From Pararhizobium qamdonense (GTDB lineage: Bacteria > Pseudomonadota > Alphaproteobacteria > Rhizobiales > Rhizobiaceae), in the NCBI RefSeq assembly GCF_029277445.1, contig NZ_CP119566.1:961001-1025000 (forward strand): a stretch of 64,000 nt of DNA, written 5' to 3'. A program made the position numbers and the translations under genes. Positions 8,151 through 16,684 of the stretch are shown here, in pieces. Below the pieces are notes generated by a model. It did not search any database. It was not told where the DNA came from and saw nothing but the letters and a program-made list of their open reading frames with translations. Numbering within the stretch: the first letter of the stretch is position 1; each line of letters begins with the position of its first letter.

Positions 8151-8176
8151 GGAACGAGTCTCCAGCGGTCCGAGTT
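8151..8176 (+). promoter_or_regulatory. Candidate EcfG-type promoter of the DUF2934 gene
   Basis: GGAAC, 17 bases, AGTT, ending 27 bases before the chosen ATG at 8204. Confidence 0.5.
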
Positions 8177-8203
8177 ATCTGCGACCAACGCGAGGAGATG
8201 AAT

Positions 8204-8446
8204 ATGGACGACAGAGAACAACAGCAGCGCGAACGGGCCTACAAAATATGGGAAGACGAGGGTCGACCTGAGGGCGCTCACGACGATCACTGGGGGCGTG
8301 CCGAAGACCAGCACGAACTCACCGAACAGGAATCCGAAGACGTGACCAAGGTCAATCAACAAGCCGATGACCAGTTTGCGAAGGACGACGGCGAAACCGA
8401 GTCCGCCGTCGATATCAGGCCATCATCCACGGTCAGCCCGGACTGA
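8204..8446 (+). CDS. DUF2934 small stress-type protein (80 aa)
   Basis: The N-terminal half carries the DUF2934 signature: RAYKIWEDEGRPEGAHDDHW, which includes the conserved aromatic, GRP-G and HW positions. The C-terminal half is acidic and Gln-rich and looks disordered. The ATG at 8204 is preferred because GAGGAG lies 6 bases before it; an ATG two codons earlier is too close to that site, and the longer upstream frame would cover the promoter. The function of the family is unknown. The glyoxalase-fold gene follows after 23 bases and may be co-transcribed. Confidence 0.78.
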   Translation: MDDREQQQRERAYKIWEDEGRPEGAHDDHWGRAEDQHELTEQESEDVTKVNQQADDQFAKDDGETESAVDIRPSSTVSPD

Positions 8447-8469
8447 GCAAGCAACAGGGAGAAAAGGGC

Positions 8470-8805
8470 ATGGCGTTCGAGAACATTCTGGCAGGGATCG
8501 CTGTTGCGGACATGGAAGCGGCAAAGGCTTGGTACACGGCTTTCTTCGATCGTCAGCCCGACCGCATACCTATGGCAGCGGACGTGGAATGGGATTTCCC
8601 AGGAGGGTCGACTGTCCAGGTCTTCGAAGACGCGGATAGGGCAGGGAGTTCCAGCGCGACACTCGTTCCGGACAACCTCGAGGCTGAGTTGGCACGCCTT
8701 GCTGAACTCGGGCATCAGCCGAGCGAACGCAGTTCCGGCAAATTCCAGATCGCGATATTCGAAGACCTCGACGGAAATCGACTGGTGCTGGCCAAGCCAG
8801 CGTAG
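8470..8805 (+). CDS. VOC (glyoxalase/bleomycin-resistance fold) protein (111 aa)
   Basis: A small vicinal-oxygen-chelate protein with two beta-alpha-beta-beta-beta units. It begins ENILAGIAVADMEAAKAWYTAFF, the usual VOC start, and ends FQIAIFEDLDGNRLVLAKP with the typical D-P/D-G-N metal-side strand. His at the first metal position is replaced (GIAVAD), so metal binding may be lost. It follows the DUF2934 gene closely and probably shares its stress promoter. Its substrate is unknown. Confidence 0.85.
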   Translation: MAFENILAGIAVADMEAAKAWYTAFFDRQPDRIPMAADVEWDFPGGSTVQVFEDADRAGSSSATLVPDNLEAELARLAELGHQPSERSSGKFQIAIFEDLDGNRLVLAKPA

Positions 8806-8924
8806 GAAGGGCGGATTGTGTCGGCCTTGAAAACGGGATCGGCCGAACGCATTTATGGACCATCACCCGTTATATATGCCTTTCCGCAGTGACCCTGTCG
8901 CGCGCGATGCTGTCCGGGTCTGCG

Positions 8925-8967
8925 AAGGGCGCTCTCCAGTAATGGATGGAGCGCCCTTCGTTTTTTT
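8925..8967 (+). terminator. Strong Rho-independent terminator
   Basis: A 10-bp perfect stem AAGGGCGCTC / GAGCGCCCTT is followed by CG and seven T. It lies 120 bases beyond the VOC gene, so it ends either a long 3' tail of that transcript or a separate short RNA. The 187 bases that follow, up to the diguanylate cyclase, hold no gene I can support. Confidence 0.85.
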
Positions 8968-9154
8968 CACCAGGCAGAGATGTCAGCTAGATCGCAGACT
9001 GGATTACCACGGTTGCGGACCGTCAATACCGAAGAAGCACCCTGTGGGTCCGTCAGCCCCGATTGTCGCAAGCCATATCGCACTGGCCGCACCTTCGTCC
9101 GGCGAAAGAACGCCATTGTTCCCGTCCGCGCTGCCACATCACGCGTTCGCGCCG

Positions 9155-10420
9155 TTACTCATTCGATCCGACGTAAGTGAGGACCCGGTTCCGTCCCTGG
9201 CTCTTGGCAGAGTAAAGTGCATTATCCGCCTGGGTCTGAAGGCGGTCGGCAGAAGTGCCTTCACTCCGCTTCGCAACGGCTACGCCGATACTGACCGTGA
9301 CGACCGGCATGACCCGCGACAGGGGATTGGGGAGGGACGCGGCTTCGACCCGTTTTCGGATAGTTTCGGCGACTGCACAGGCGGCATGTTTGTCGGCATC
9401 GGGAAGCAGGACCAAAAACTCCTCGCCTCCGTAGCGGGCGACTTGATCACGATCATTTCTCAGGCTGCTCTGAATGATGCCGGCGACCTTCACCAGACTG
9501 CGGTCGCCCTCCGCGTGTCCGAGGCTGTCATTCAGACTCTTGAAATCGTCGATGTCGCACATCAGAATCGCGGCACCCCCTGAATTTCCCATTTCGTTCC
9601 AGCAGTTGTCGAGCGTGTCCCTCATCGAGCGCCGATTGGCGACACCCGTCAACGGGTCGGTCCTGGCGAGCAGCTCGAGCCGGGCATTGGCATCGGACAG
9701 ATCGGCTAGGCGACTACGGTCCCGCAACTCCAGCAGGAACGTCTTATGTGCCAGGATCGTGGCAGTCCGCCGCGCCACCAAGGTTGCGCCGATGCCGCTC
9801 GCGAAAAAGAGAGTCCCCGCCACCGCACTTCCTGGCTCGATGTCCGGGTTCCGGACCTGAAATACAAGGTAAATGCAGACCGCATACGCGCCGACTACCA
9901 TGGCCCAGCGAAGAGGAATCGGAAAGATGACGATTGCGGTCACGGCTACGAAAAGCATTATCGTCAAATGCCGCTCGTAAAACTCGCCGCCGGTCGCAAC
10001 CCCGACCAAGGCAACGGACAACAGAATAAAGAAGACGCCAATGAGGAGCACCGTTGCCTGAAGCCACCCAGCTCTTTGCTCGCGAAAAAAGACTGCAACG
10101 GTTATGGCTGCCGGGGGAAGAACCGAGGCTGGCAGCAGCATCGACAGGACCGTCCCGGCCGGGAGGAGGAACGCATAGAGGCACAACGTCAGGACATTGA
10201 GGACGATCACCCAGATCATCCAAGCCCGGATGATTTTGGACATCTGCGGCCAGGTTCGCTCGCGGAAAAGCCAGGACAGCTCGCTGTTCAGGTGAATATC
10301 GCGGGTTCGGCCGCCAAGTTGGCGCTCCACTTCTTCGGTGGTAACTGCGCTTAGCCTTGCGACAGGCTTCGGCGACGCGCCTGTCGCTTTCCCAGAACCC
10401 GTTATCGGTTGTTCCTTCAT
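9155..10420 (-). CDS. Membrane diguanylate cyclase, GGDEF domain (421 aa)
   Basis: Makes the second messenger cyclic di-GMP from GTP. Residues 60-215 hold about six membrane helices, probably a sensor of unknown type. The GGDEF domain occupies about 250-415: DPLTGVANRR at 255-264, the metal site CDIDDFKSLND, and the active-site loop GGEEF at 331-335, intact for catalysis. The inhibitory RxxD site five residues before the loop reads NDRD, so product inhibition there is probably lost. There is no EAL domain. The gene is alone; the truncated isochorismatase lies upstream with its stop 151 bases away. Confidence 0.92.
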   Translation of the reverse strand: MKEQPITGSGKATGASPKPVARLSAVTTEEVERQLGGRTRDIHLNSELSWLFRERTWPQMSKIIRAWMIWVIVLNVLTLCLYAFLLPAGTVLSMLLPASVLPPAAITVAVFFREQRAGWLQATVLLIGVFFILLSVALVGVATGGEFYERHLTIMLFVAVTAIVIFPIPLRWAMVVGAYAVCIYLVFQVRNPDIEPGSAVAGTLFFASGIGATLVARRTATILAHKTFLLELRDRSRLADLSDANARLELLARTDPLTGVANRRSMRDTLDNCWNEMGNSGGAAILMCDIDDFKSLNDSLGHAEGDRSLVKVAGIIQSSLRNDRDQVARYGGEEFLVLLPDADKHAACAVAETIRKRVEAASLPNPLSRVMPVVTVSIGVAVAKRSEGTSADRLQTQADNALYSAKSQGRNRVLTYVGSNE

Positions 10421-10571
10421 CTGATGGACTTAGGACGCACATCATAGGAAACAAGAGCGGACGGGATTCGTCGAATAACAGGGTTTGCGACTTCTAAATA
10501 AGAAATGATCGCGTCAGTTGACGAGTATGTTGGGCGACGGCGGTACAATCGCTGCGTCACCCAGGGAAAGA

Positions 10572-11009
10572 TCATTTCGCAAGATACTCTGCGGTAGACA
10601 TGACCTGTCCGTAACCGAAGGCAAGGGCCGACATGTAGGCCGCGTGGACCTTGTCGGCCGACACGACATTACCCTTAAACTCCAGATCGCGCGTTGCGCA
10701 CGCGTCATCCACGATCGTGGTCTTGTAGCCAAGATCGGATGCCGCTCTGGCCGTCGCGTCGATGCACATATGGCTCATTGCTCCGACGACCGTGACTTGT
10801 TCGATGCCAACCGAAGAAAGCATGTCCGCCAGCCCAGCGTCGGGGAACGAATTAGGATGTTTCTGGGTCACGACCGGCTCGCCGTCCTGAGGAGCCATCT
10901 GGGGCGTCATTTGGACGCAGTCAGTCCCCGCGGCGAAGAACGGGCCGTCGGCTGGGCTTCGTGGCGCACGTTGCCAGGAATGGACGTGCTGGACATAAAC
11001 TCCCCTCAC
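10572..11009 (-). pseudogene. N-terminally truncated isochorismatase-family hydrolase
   Basis: The frame matches the central and C-terminal part of the isochorismatase (cysteine hydrolase) family: VQHVHSW, VVTQKHPNSFPDAGL with the catalytic Lys, and VVGAMSHMCIDATARAA with the nucleophilic Cys. The first 35-40 residues, with the beta strand that carries the catalytic Asp (usually LLVIDVQND-like), are missing: a TGA lies a few codons upstream of the GTG at 11009, and I find no matching segment in other frames. One of three catalytic residues is therefore absent. Most likely a decayed gene; a shorter functional protein cannot be excluded. Confidence 0.7.
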
Positions 11010-11278
11010 GGAAAGTTGCGGTGTTCGTCCGGTTCGACCTCATTTGGCACGAGAGTTCGTACTTGAAGTGAGGTTGCGATTCAGATGGACCGTTCCCGGA
11101 AAGTTGAACATCTTGATTTTCCGCCGCAATATCCCGGGTCTTGATTAATGTTCCGGATGGTTTGCGCAATTATAGCCAAAGCCAGAAAGCTTGCAGGCAT
11201 CGCTACACTGATCAATCCAGCCCGCAGTTACACCGCTGCTGCGCCAGCCATCGGCGGTCCGTGGCGTACTCAATAATG

Positions 11279-11518
11279 TCAGAGGTTTCGGTCAATCGCG
11301 TCCTCAACAGTAACTACAGCCAGTACAGTTCCCAGGTCGTCGCTTATATCAATGCCCAAATATGTTGTTCGTCGACCAGTGGCTAACTGGTCCGCTATCA
11401 TTTCGAACAGACTCGCCCTGGCATCTACCGTCGCAGCCTCGAGGTTTTGAAAGGGGATACCGTCATCGTCGGTCTCAACTCCCAGAGACGTCCTGACATG
11501 GAAATGGAATCTCGGCAT
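11279..11518 (-). CDS. DUF6894 small protein (79 aa)
   Basis: Begins MPRFHFHVRTSLGVETDDDG, the hallmark of DUF6894 (rhizobial small proteins with an MPRYFFH-like start, then D-x-x-G), followed by LEAATVDARASLFEMIAD and a C-terminal strand ending in V-x-V-E-D. Soluble, no signal peptide. The function of the family is unknown. The gene stands alone, divergent from the Crp/Fnr gene with 170 bases between starts. Upstream of the isochorismatase remnant (11010-11278) I see no other gene. Confidence 0.78.
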   Translation of the reverse strand: MPRFHFHVRTSLGVETDDDGIPFQNLEAATVDARASLFEMIADQLATGRRTTYLGIDISDDLGTVLAVVTVEDAIDRNL

Positions 11519-11688
11519 GAGGCTCTCCGCCAGTTAGAGCCACTGTCGGCACAGGGCAGGTAGCTAAAAACAAACAACAGACTAACGAGGTGGAGAGGGA
11601 GCGTAAGAGAACGCGATTCAAGCTTACAATTATAGCTCGTGACATTTGTTCCTGCCCGTCTACGATAAACTTTTGTGGAGGACATGCA

Positions 11689-12408
11689 GTGATCGAGTCT
11701 TTGATTGCAAATCTTCGCGCGCGTGACGTGGTATCGTCTCACGAGGCGCAACTTCTGTCGTCAATCATCGTGCGCCAGCGTTGGATCGCCGCCGATGAGG
11801 ACCTGGTGAAGGAGGGCTCACGGCCGACCTACAGCATCCTCCTCGTTGATGGCATTGCCGCGCGCTACAAATTTGTCGAAGACGGAAAAAGACAGATCAC
11901 GGCACTGCATGTGTCCGGGGACTTCGTCGATCTTCACGCCTTTCCCCTCAAGGAAATGGACCATGGCGTCGTGGCACTGTCGCACTGCCATATTGCCTTG
12001 GCCGATCACAGCGACCTGAAGAAAGTCACTGAGACAGAACCACATTTGGCGCGACTGCTATGGCTGTTGACGGTTATCGATGGGGCGATCCACAGAGAAT
12101 GGATCGTGGCGATGGGACGGCGCTCGAAGAAGTCGCATATGGCTCACCTTTTTTGTGAGCTGTTGTTGAGGCTCGAGGTGGTTGGCAAGGTTGAAAACTC
12201 CAGCTTTTCGTTTCCACTGACGCAACTCGAAATGGCCGACGTTTTAGGAATATCGCTGGTCCATCTAAACAAGACTTTGCAGCTCTTGCGCGACGAGAAA
12301 GTGTTGCAATGGACAAAGCAGACGATCACTGTACTCGATCTTGAAAGGCTAAAATCGATCGGGGAGTTCGAGCCCGGGTACCTAAACTTACGGGTAGAAC
12401 CACGATAG
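11689..12408 (+). CDS. Crp/Fnr-family transcription regulator (239 aa)
   Basis: Residues about 15-125 form a cyclic-nucleotide-binding-type beta barrel (GSRPTYSILLVDGIAARYK, then RQITALHVSGDFVDLHAFPL); residues about 150-220 form the winged helix-turn-helix, with the recognition segment LTQLEMADVLGISLVHLNKTLQLLRDEKV. No Fnr-type cysteine cluster is present, so it is not an iron-sulphur oxygen sensor. The GTG at 11689 is chosen because GGAGG precedes it by 7 bases; the upstream ATG at 11590 has no ribosome-binding site and adds non-conserved residues. Such genes often control stress or nitrogen functions in rhizobia. No target can be named. Confidence 0.88.
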   Translation: MIESLIANLRARDVVSSHEAQLLSSIIVRQRWIAADEDLVKEGSRPTYSILLVDGIAARYKFVEDGKRQITALHVSGDFVDLHAFPLKEMDHGVVALSHCHIALADHSDLKKVTETEPHLARLLWLLTVIDGAIHREWIVAMGRRSKKSHMAHLFCELLLRLEVVGKVENSSFSFPLTQLEMADVLGISLVHLNKTLQLLRDEKVLQWTKQTITVLDLERLKSIGEFEPGYLNLRVEPR

Positions 12409-12993
12409 TCACAACGTCCATTGTCGGTGTCGAACGCTGGTAGCCGCGTCGCACTGGTTGCTCGCACCCTTTTTTAAGTCGGTCCTGTACGAACGGGCTA
12501 CAGCCACGATCGTCGGGAAAATGATTCGACGGTATGGAACCATTTTCCCAATGCTTGGTTCTGGCGGCGAGGGTCGCGGTGCGTGTCAATCGGACGCGGC
12601 GGGGATGACGAACACGGGGATTTTTCCGATTTCTTCCCGTGGCCAACGAAACGGCAGTCGAGTGTCCAACCCGTCCGCCCGCGCCCTCAGCATCCTCTCG
12701 TAGAAAGTTTTCCATGATTGATCCGCCAAGCCAACAGCCGGGCCATCCCGAACGGATATTTAAATTGCATCAGGCCGTGGACTAAGTGGTCCAGTTACTT
12801 TTGGAAGAAGCACATCTGCCGGATGGCAGCGGATCGAATTCCTCACAGCAGTGATGGACGCGGGGAACCCGCGACTCTCTGCCATTGAGGAAGAGGTAGA
12901 GATTGAGGAGAGCGAACCAGCGATCCTTACCGACAGCAATTCGAGACCGCAAGCGAATCGCCAGAGCCGACGGTTTGTTACCGCGTCGAACAT
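12409..12993. other. 585-base stretch without a supported gene
   Basis: Several short frames are open here on both strands (up to about 130 codons), but none has a convincing start, family resemblance or G+C-rich third positions. I see no inverted-repeat ends of an insertion sequence. Considered relic or regulatory DNA. Confidence 0.5.
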
Positions 12994-14697
12994 ATGGGTT
13001 CAAAAATGATCAACATTGCTATCATCGGCTCCGGGCCGACCGGAATTTACACTTTGAAGGGGCTGATGGAGAGCAATACACCGGTGTCTGTAACCGTCTA
13101 CGAGGCAAATGCCGATCCAGGGAAGGGAACTCCATATCACCCCCGCGCCAACGATCGGGCAATGCTCGCAAACATCGCAAGTATCGAGTTACCACCCGTG
13201 TGCGAGAGCCTGGCGAACTGGCTTCGGCGCAAGAACCCGGCCGAACTCGCGATGCTAGGCGTTCCAGTCGAGACCATCGGCGAACGGGAGTTTTATCCGC
13301 GGGTCGTTCTTGGGGAGTATTTCGAGGCGCAATTCAACGGCCTTTTGGCGAAGGCGGTGTCGCGCGGGCATGTCGTTCACGTCAAGGCAAGTCACAGGGT
13401 CGTGGATATTCAGCTCAGAGAACGCGACATTGATGTCGCGGTCGAGAGTGCTGACGGCACAACCGAGCGCAACGCATTCGACCATGTCGTGATGGCGACG
13501 GGTCATGACTGGCCGGAGAAAACCGAGACGAAACCGGGATTCTTTGTTTCTCCGTGGCCAGCCAAAAATCTTGACACGATCGGAGATGTCTCGGTCGGCG
13601 TACTCGGAACGTCTTTGAGCGGTATAGACGCTGTCGTGTCGGTCGCCACGTCCCACGGGTCGTTCCTGCTCGATGACTCGGGAACGATGCAGTTTCACTC
13701 GGGTTCCGGCCCCGACTTCCACCTGACGATGATGTCGAGGAAAGGCCTTCTTCCTGAAGCTGACTTCTACTGCCCCATCCCCTACGAACCGCTCGCGATA
13801 TTTACGGAGGCGGCCGTGGATCGCCTGGTGGAAACGGTTCCCTACAGGCTACTCGACGAGATGTTCGAACTCTTCCGTGCCCAGCTGTTCGCCAGCGACC
13901 CGGCCTATGCCGAGAGCATCGGGCTCGGCATGCTGACAGTCGAGACCGTGGCCGACGCATACTTCGCGGAACGGGAGACTTACGACCCGTTTACCTGGGC
14001 CGCACTCAACCTTGGAGAAGCCAAGGCCAATAAGGCGACGCGCAACACTGTTGCCTGGCGATACGCGATACTGTCCATGCACGAGACCGTGCTAAGGGCC
14101 GTCCCGCATTTCAACGACGTCGATCTGAAACGCTTTCACAAGCATTTCAAGACGCTATTCGTCGACGACTATGCGACCGTGCCGCACCAGTCGATCGAAA
14201 GGCTTCTGGCGCTCCATCGGGCTGGGCGGCTGTCGGTTCTCAAACTTGGACCGGACTACAAGCTCGACCACGACACCGTCGAACGGGGAGCCGTGATTGA
14301 GATCGGAGATAAGCGGCACGCTTTCACGGCATTCATCGACGCGACGGGTCAGCACGCCGTTTCCGCATGGGATGTCCCATTTCCAAGTCTGATAGAGCAG
14401 GGTGTCGTGCGCGAAGCCCGGACGGTGATAGCATCCACCGCACTCGCCGCCAACGACGACACGGCCACTGTCGCGACGGGCGGCATTGATCTCGACAGCC
14501 AGTTCCGGCCAAAGTTCGAAAAGTCGCTCAGCCACAACCTATACTGCGTGTCGATACCGTTCCTTCTTCACAAACTGCCGTTTGTCCAGGGGATCACGAG
14601 TGCCGAGGAGCTTGGAAGCCTCGTGGCGAAGGCCATCCTGGAGGATGTCGCAAGCACCGAGTTCGGTTTCGACGCTGTGCGGAAGGTGGTCGCCTGA
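12994..14697 (+). CDS. FAD/NAD(P)-binding protein, hydroxyacylglutathione-type NAD_binding_9 family (567 aa)
   Basis: Large Rossmann-fold protein of the FAD-NAD(P)-binding (NAD_binding_9) family. The N-terminus has the dinucleotide motif IAIIGSGPTGIYTLKGL (residues 7-23), then DPGKGTPYHP, which resembles the family's substrate-side loop, and HVVMATGHDWP near residue 165. A second Rossmann-like segment (VGVLGTSLSGIDAVVSVA) lies near residue 200. No signal peptide or membrane segment. The reaction is unknown; relatives are often called hydroxyacyl or lysine-oxygenase-like proteins without proof. The start may be ATG 12994 or the ATG four codons later; neither has a clear ribosome-binding site. 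No operon partner. Confidence 0.8.
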   Translation: MGSKMINIAIIGSGPTGIYTLKGLMESNTPVSVTVYEANADPGKGTPYHPRANDRAMLANIASIELPPVCESLANWLRRKNPAELAMLGVPVETIGEREFYPRVVLGEYFEAQFNGLLAKAVSRGHVVHVKASHRVVDIQLRERDIDVAVESADGTTERNAFDHVVMATGHDWPEKTETKPGFFVSPWPAKNLDTIGDVSVGVLGTSLSGIDAVVSVATSHGSFLLDDSGTMQFHSGSGPDFHLTMMSRKGLLPEADFYCPIPYEPLAIFTEAAVDRLVETVPYRLLDEMFELFRAQLFASDPAYAESIGLGMLTVETVADAYFAERETYDPFTWAALNLGEAKANKATRNTVAWRYAILSMHETVLRAVPHFNDVDLKRFHKHFKTLFVDDYATVPHQSIERLLALHRAGRLSVLKLGPDYKLDHDTVERGAVIEIGDKRHAFTAFIDATGQHAVSAWDVPFPSLIEQGVVREARTVIASTALAANDDTATVATGGIDLDSQFRPKFEKSLSHNLYCVSIPFLLHKLPFVQGITSAEELGSLVAKAILEDVASTEFGFDAVRKVVA

Positions 14698-14879
14698 TCG
14701 TTCTTCTAGGTGGACGCGGAACAATAGCTTCGACGAGTGGTTGTGCTTCCGCCTCCAACCAAAGGAACATCGTCAACAGCTTGGCGCTGTCCCGGATCGG
14801 TCGCCGCCGCATGAACGCTTCGCTACCGAGCAGCGTGTGGCCAAATCGACGCAAAAATCACCAACGACGAGGGGAAAGA

Positions 14880-14955
14880 TGGTAGGCCCGGCAGGACTCG
14901 AACCTGCAACCAATCGGTTATGAGCCGACGGCTCTAACCGTTGAGCTACAGGCCT
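14880..14955 (-). tRNA. tRNA with anticodon CAT (elongator Met, or Ile2 if lysidine-modified)
   Basis: A complete cloverleaf on the minus strand: acceptor AGGCCTG / CGGGCCT, D-arm GCTC-GAGC, anticodon stem GTCGG / CCGAT with loop CTCATAA, T-arm GCAGG-TTCGAGT-CCTGC, discriminator A and encoded CCA. The absence of the initiator hallmark (three G-C pairs in the anticodon stem, unpaired 5' end) rules out initiator Met. The TTGGTT variable loop looks more like tRNA-Ile(CAU) than elongator Met, but this is not decisive. No integrated element is visible at its 3' end. Confidence 0.92.
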
Positions 14956-15139
14956 ACATTTCTTTCGTCAGTCGTTAGCGAACATGTATCACCGCCGCTC
15001 ATCGCAGGCAATATTGGCTACTATACCCGCACATCCGAATGGCGATTTGATTACAGCCGCTGTAGATTCTTTAAGCCACTACTGGCGGACGGTCGCTGCA
15101 TAACCAAAATCTTTCTATCGGCTTTCCAAGCGAGCAAGG

Positions 15140-15460
15140 TCAGCCGCTCGTTGCAATATAACGTCTATGGCTCCTAATTATCTTATTCTTGAGAACGTGA
15201 GACGCTTTAAAGGTAACAACGCGCCGTTTCAAAATCGGTGCTTCTTCCCCGGTTCTCGGATTACGGCCGACACGCTCGCCTTTATCGCGAACTCGAAATG
15301 TGCCAAAACCAGACAGCATTACGTTGCTATCGTGCTCAATGGCCGCGCATATCTCGTCGAGAACCATTTCTACGAGATATGCGGACTCGGTCCTGGACAG
15401 TCCGACTTTCTTGTAGACCGTCTCTGCCAAATCAGCCCGTGTAACTGTCGTCGGTCCCAT
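15140..15460 (-). CDS. ihfA: Integration host factor alpha subunit-like DNA-bending protein (106 aa)
   Basis: Histone-like DNA-bending protein of the IHF/HU family, alpha type. The N-terminal helices ([32 protein letters not shown]) match IhfA closely; the DNA-binding arm contains [14 protein letters not shown] with the Pro that intercalates, and the end is [14 protein letters not shown]. Residues LKRR replace the usual PRR near position 85, so it is diverged from the standard chromosomal gene and may be an extra copy. A functional IHF needs a beta partner, not present here. It lies beside the tRNA gene (184 bases); no recombinase gene is near. Confidence 0.88.
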   Translation of the reverse strand: MGPTTVTRADLAETVYKKVGLSRTESAYLVEMVLDEICAAIEHDSNVMLSGFGTFRVRDKGERVGRNPRTGEEAPILKRRVVTFKASHVLKNKIIRSHRRYIATSG

Positions 15461-15627
15461 TCAACCCAGTCTCTGCAAGAATCGTTTGATCTGTTTATCG
15501 TGTGTGGTTGGCGAGAAGCCAGCAATTTTCAGCTGCTCGACAACTCTTGTGACCTATTTCACCTGTCACAAATGTTAAATCAAAGCCGTCCTTTGCTTGG
15601 AGAGCATGAGGTGATCCGCATTCGAGG

Positions 15628-15664
15628 AAAGCTTGAAAGGCGGCGGGGGCGCCTTTCAAGCTTT
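15628..15664 (-). terminator. Long symmetric hairpin after the quinone oxidoreductase
   Basis: A 15-bp perfect inverted repeat (AAAGCTTGAAAGGCG and its complement) with a 7-base loop lies 7 bases beyond the stop of the minus-strand oxidoreductase. The T-tract is short (TTT on the minus strand, TTTT on the plus), so termination may work in both directions. Confidence 0.7.
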
Positions 15665-15670
15665 TATCCG

Positions 15671-16642
15671 TTACGGGACCAACAACAACTTGCCCGTAGT
15701 CTTCCGGCTTTCCATCGCCGTATGCGCTTGGGCGGCATCCGCAAGCGGGTATGTGCCGCCAATTTTGACGTTGATGTCTCCGCGACGAACCCAGTCGAAT
15801 AACCGTTCGGTGTGCTGACGCAAAAGCTGTGGCGTCGGAATGTGGTTCATGAAGACCGCATAACCCAGCTTGATGCTCTTGGGGAGACTCATGATATCTA
15901 GGGGTCCGGGACCGCCTAGCACCGGACCATACCAGCAAAATGTACCCGAACGACGGAGCGCGTCAAGCGATCCTTGGAACGTCGAGGGACCGGAGCCGTC
16001 GTATACAATGTGTACGCCTTCCCCACCGGTGAGACGGAGTACTTCCTCGGCAAACTTCCCTTCTGTGTCCACGATGATGTCGTCGGCACCCGCTGCCCTT
16101 GAAATTTCGGCTTTGCTCTCACTCGACACGCGACTGATGACACGACCCCCGCGAAGTTTGATGATCTGCGTCAGCAGCAGTCCCAGCCCTCCGGCTCCCG
16201 CATGCACGAGCGCAATGTCGCCTGACTGTACAGGGTAGAAGTCCGTCGCAAAATGGCTCGCTGTCAGTCCCTGCATCATGATCGCGGCTGCCGTCCGATC
16301 GTCGATGTCGTCTGGAATCTTCACGAGCGAGTTGACCGGGGCCACGATGCGCTCCGCGTAACTGGAAAGGTTGAAAACCCATGCCACGCGGTCGCCTTTC
16401 GCGAACCCCGTCACACCTGGGCCGACCTCCACGACACGTCCGGCACCCTCAACGCCGAGGACAGTCGGCTTGTAGCCGCTCCCCATCGTGCCGCGTCGCG
16501 CGCCTATGTCCATGAAATTCACTCCAGCCGCAGTCACCGCGATGATGACCTGCTTCTCTCCGGCGACGGGATCCGGGATGTCGGTGTACTCCATTACTTC
16601 GACTCCGCCGAAGCCATTCAATTTAACTGCTTTCATTTTCAT
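15671..16642 (-). CDS. NADPH:quinone oxidoreductase, zinc-independent MDR family (323 aa)
   Basis: Quinone oxidoreductase (QOR) of the medium-chain dehydrogenase superfamily, reducing quinones or enones with NADPH. The N-terminal catalytic domain (VTAAGVNFMDIGARRG, then VLGVEGAGRVVEVGPGV) lacks zinc ligands, and the Rossmann segment VHAGAGGLGLLLTQIIKLRGG near residue 150 is intact, as is ISRVSSESK for NADP phosphate. Length is typical. AAGGAC precedes the ATG. It is followed by the TetR gene upstream (43 bases away, same strand), though a 12-bp site in that gap suggests its own promoter. It probably detoxifies a quinone or aldehyde with the divergent aldo/keto reductase. Confidence 0.9.
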   Translation of the reverse strand: MKMKAVKLNGFGGVEVMEYTDIPDPVAGEKQVIIAVTAAGVNFMDIGARRGTMGSGYKPTVLGVEGAGRVVEVGPGVTGFAKGDRVAWVFNLSSYAERIVAPVNSLVKIPDDIDDRTAAAIMMQGLTASHFATDFYPVQSGDIALVHAGAGGLGLLLTQIIKLRGGRVISRVSSESKAEISRAAGADDIIVDTEGKFAEEVLRLTGGEGVHIVYDGSGPSTFQGSLDALRRSGTFCWYGPVLGGPGPLDIMSLPKSIKLGYAVFMNHIPTPQLLRQHTERLFDWVRRGDINVKIGGTYPLADAAQAHTAMESRKTTGKLLLVP

Positions 16643-16652
16643 AGTCCTTATG

Positions 16653-16671
16653 TTGAATGATCGTTCCAGAA
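16653..16671. promoter_or_regulatory. Candidate TetR operator upstream of the quinone oxidoreductase
   Basis: An imperfect palindrome TTGAATGATCGTTCCAGAA. Its right half, read on the minus strand as TCTGGAACGAT, recurs exactly at 17270-17280 between the TetR gene and the aldo/keto reductase. Shared sites at both promoters fit control by the intervening TetR protein. Confidence 0.5.
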
Positions 16672-16684
16672 TTAGGTAAAAAAA

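Noticed and set aside
8855..9583. Plus-strand frame of 242 codons
   Set aside because: It overlaps the antisense of the well-supported diguanylate cyclase.
10921..11169. Minus-strand frame as missing N-terminus of the isochorismatase
   Set aside because: It does not show the expected hydrophobic strand with Asp and does not align in another register.
12782..13003. Minus-strand frames before the FAD/NAD protein as a transposase remnant
   Set aside because: No transposase motif, inverted repeat or target duplication can be seen.
14486..14923. Open frame ending in VGPAGLEPATNRL
   Set aside because: The end is the antisense translation of the tRNA at 14880-14955 and the rest is a shadow of the FAD/NAD protein gene.
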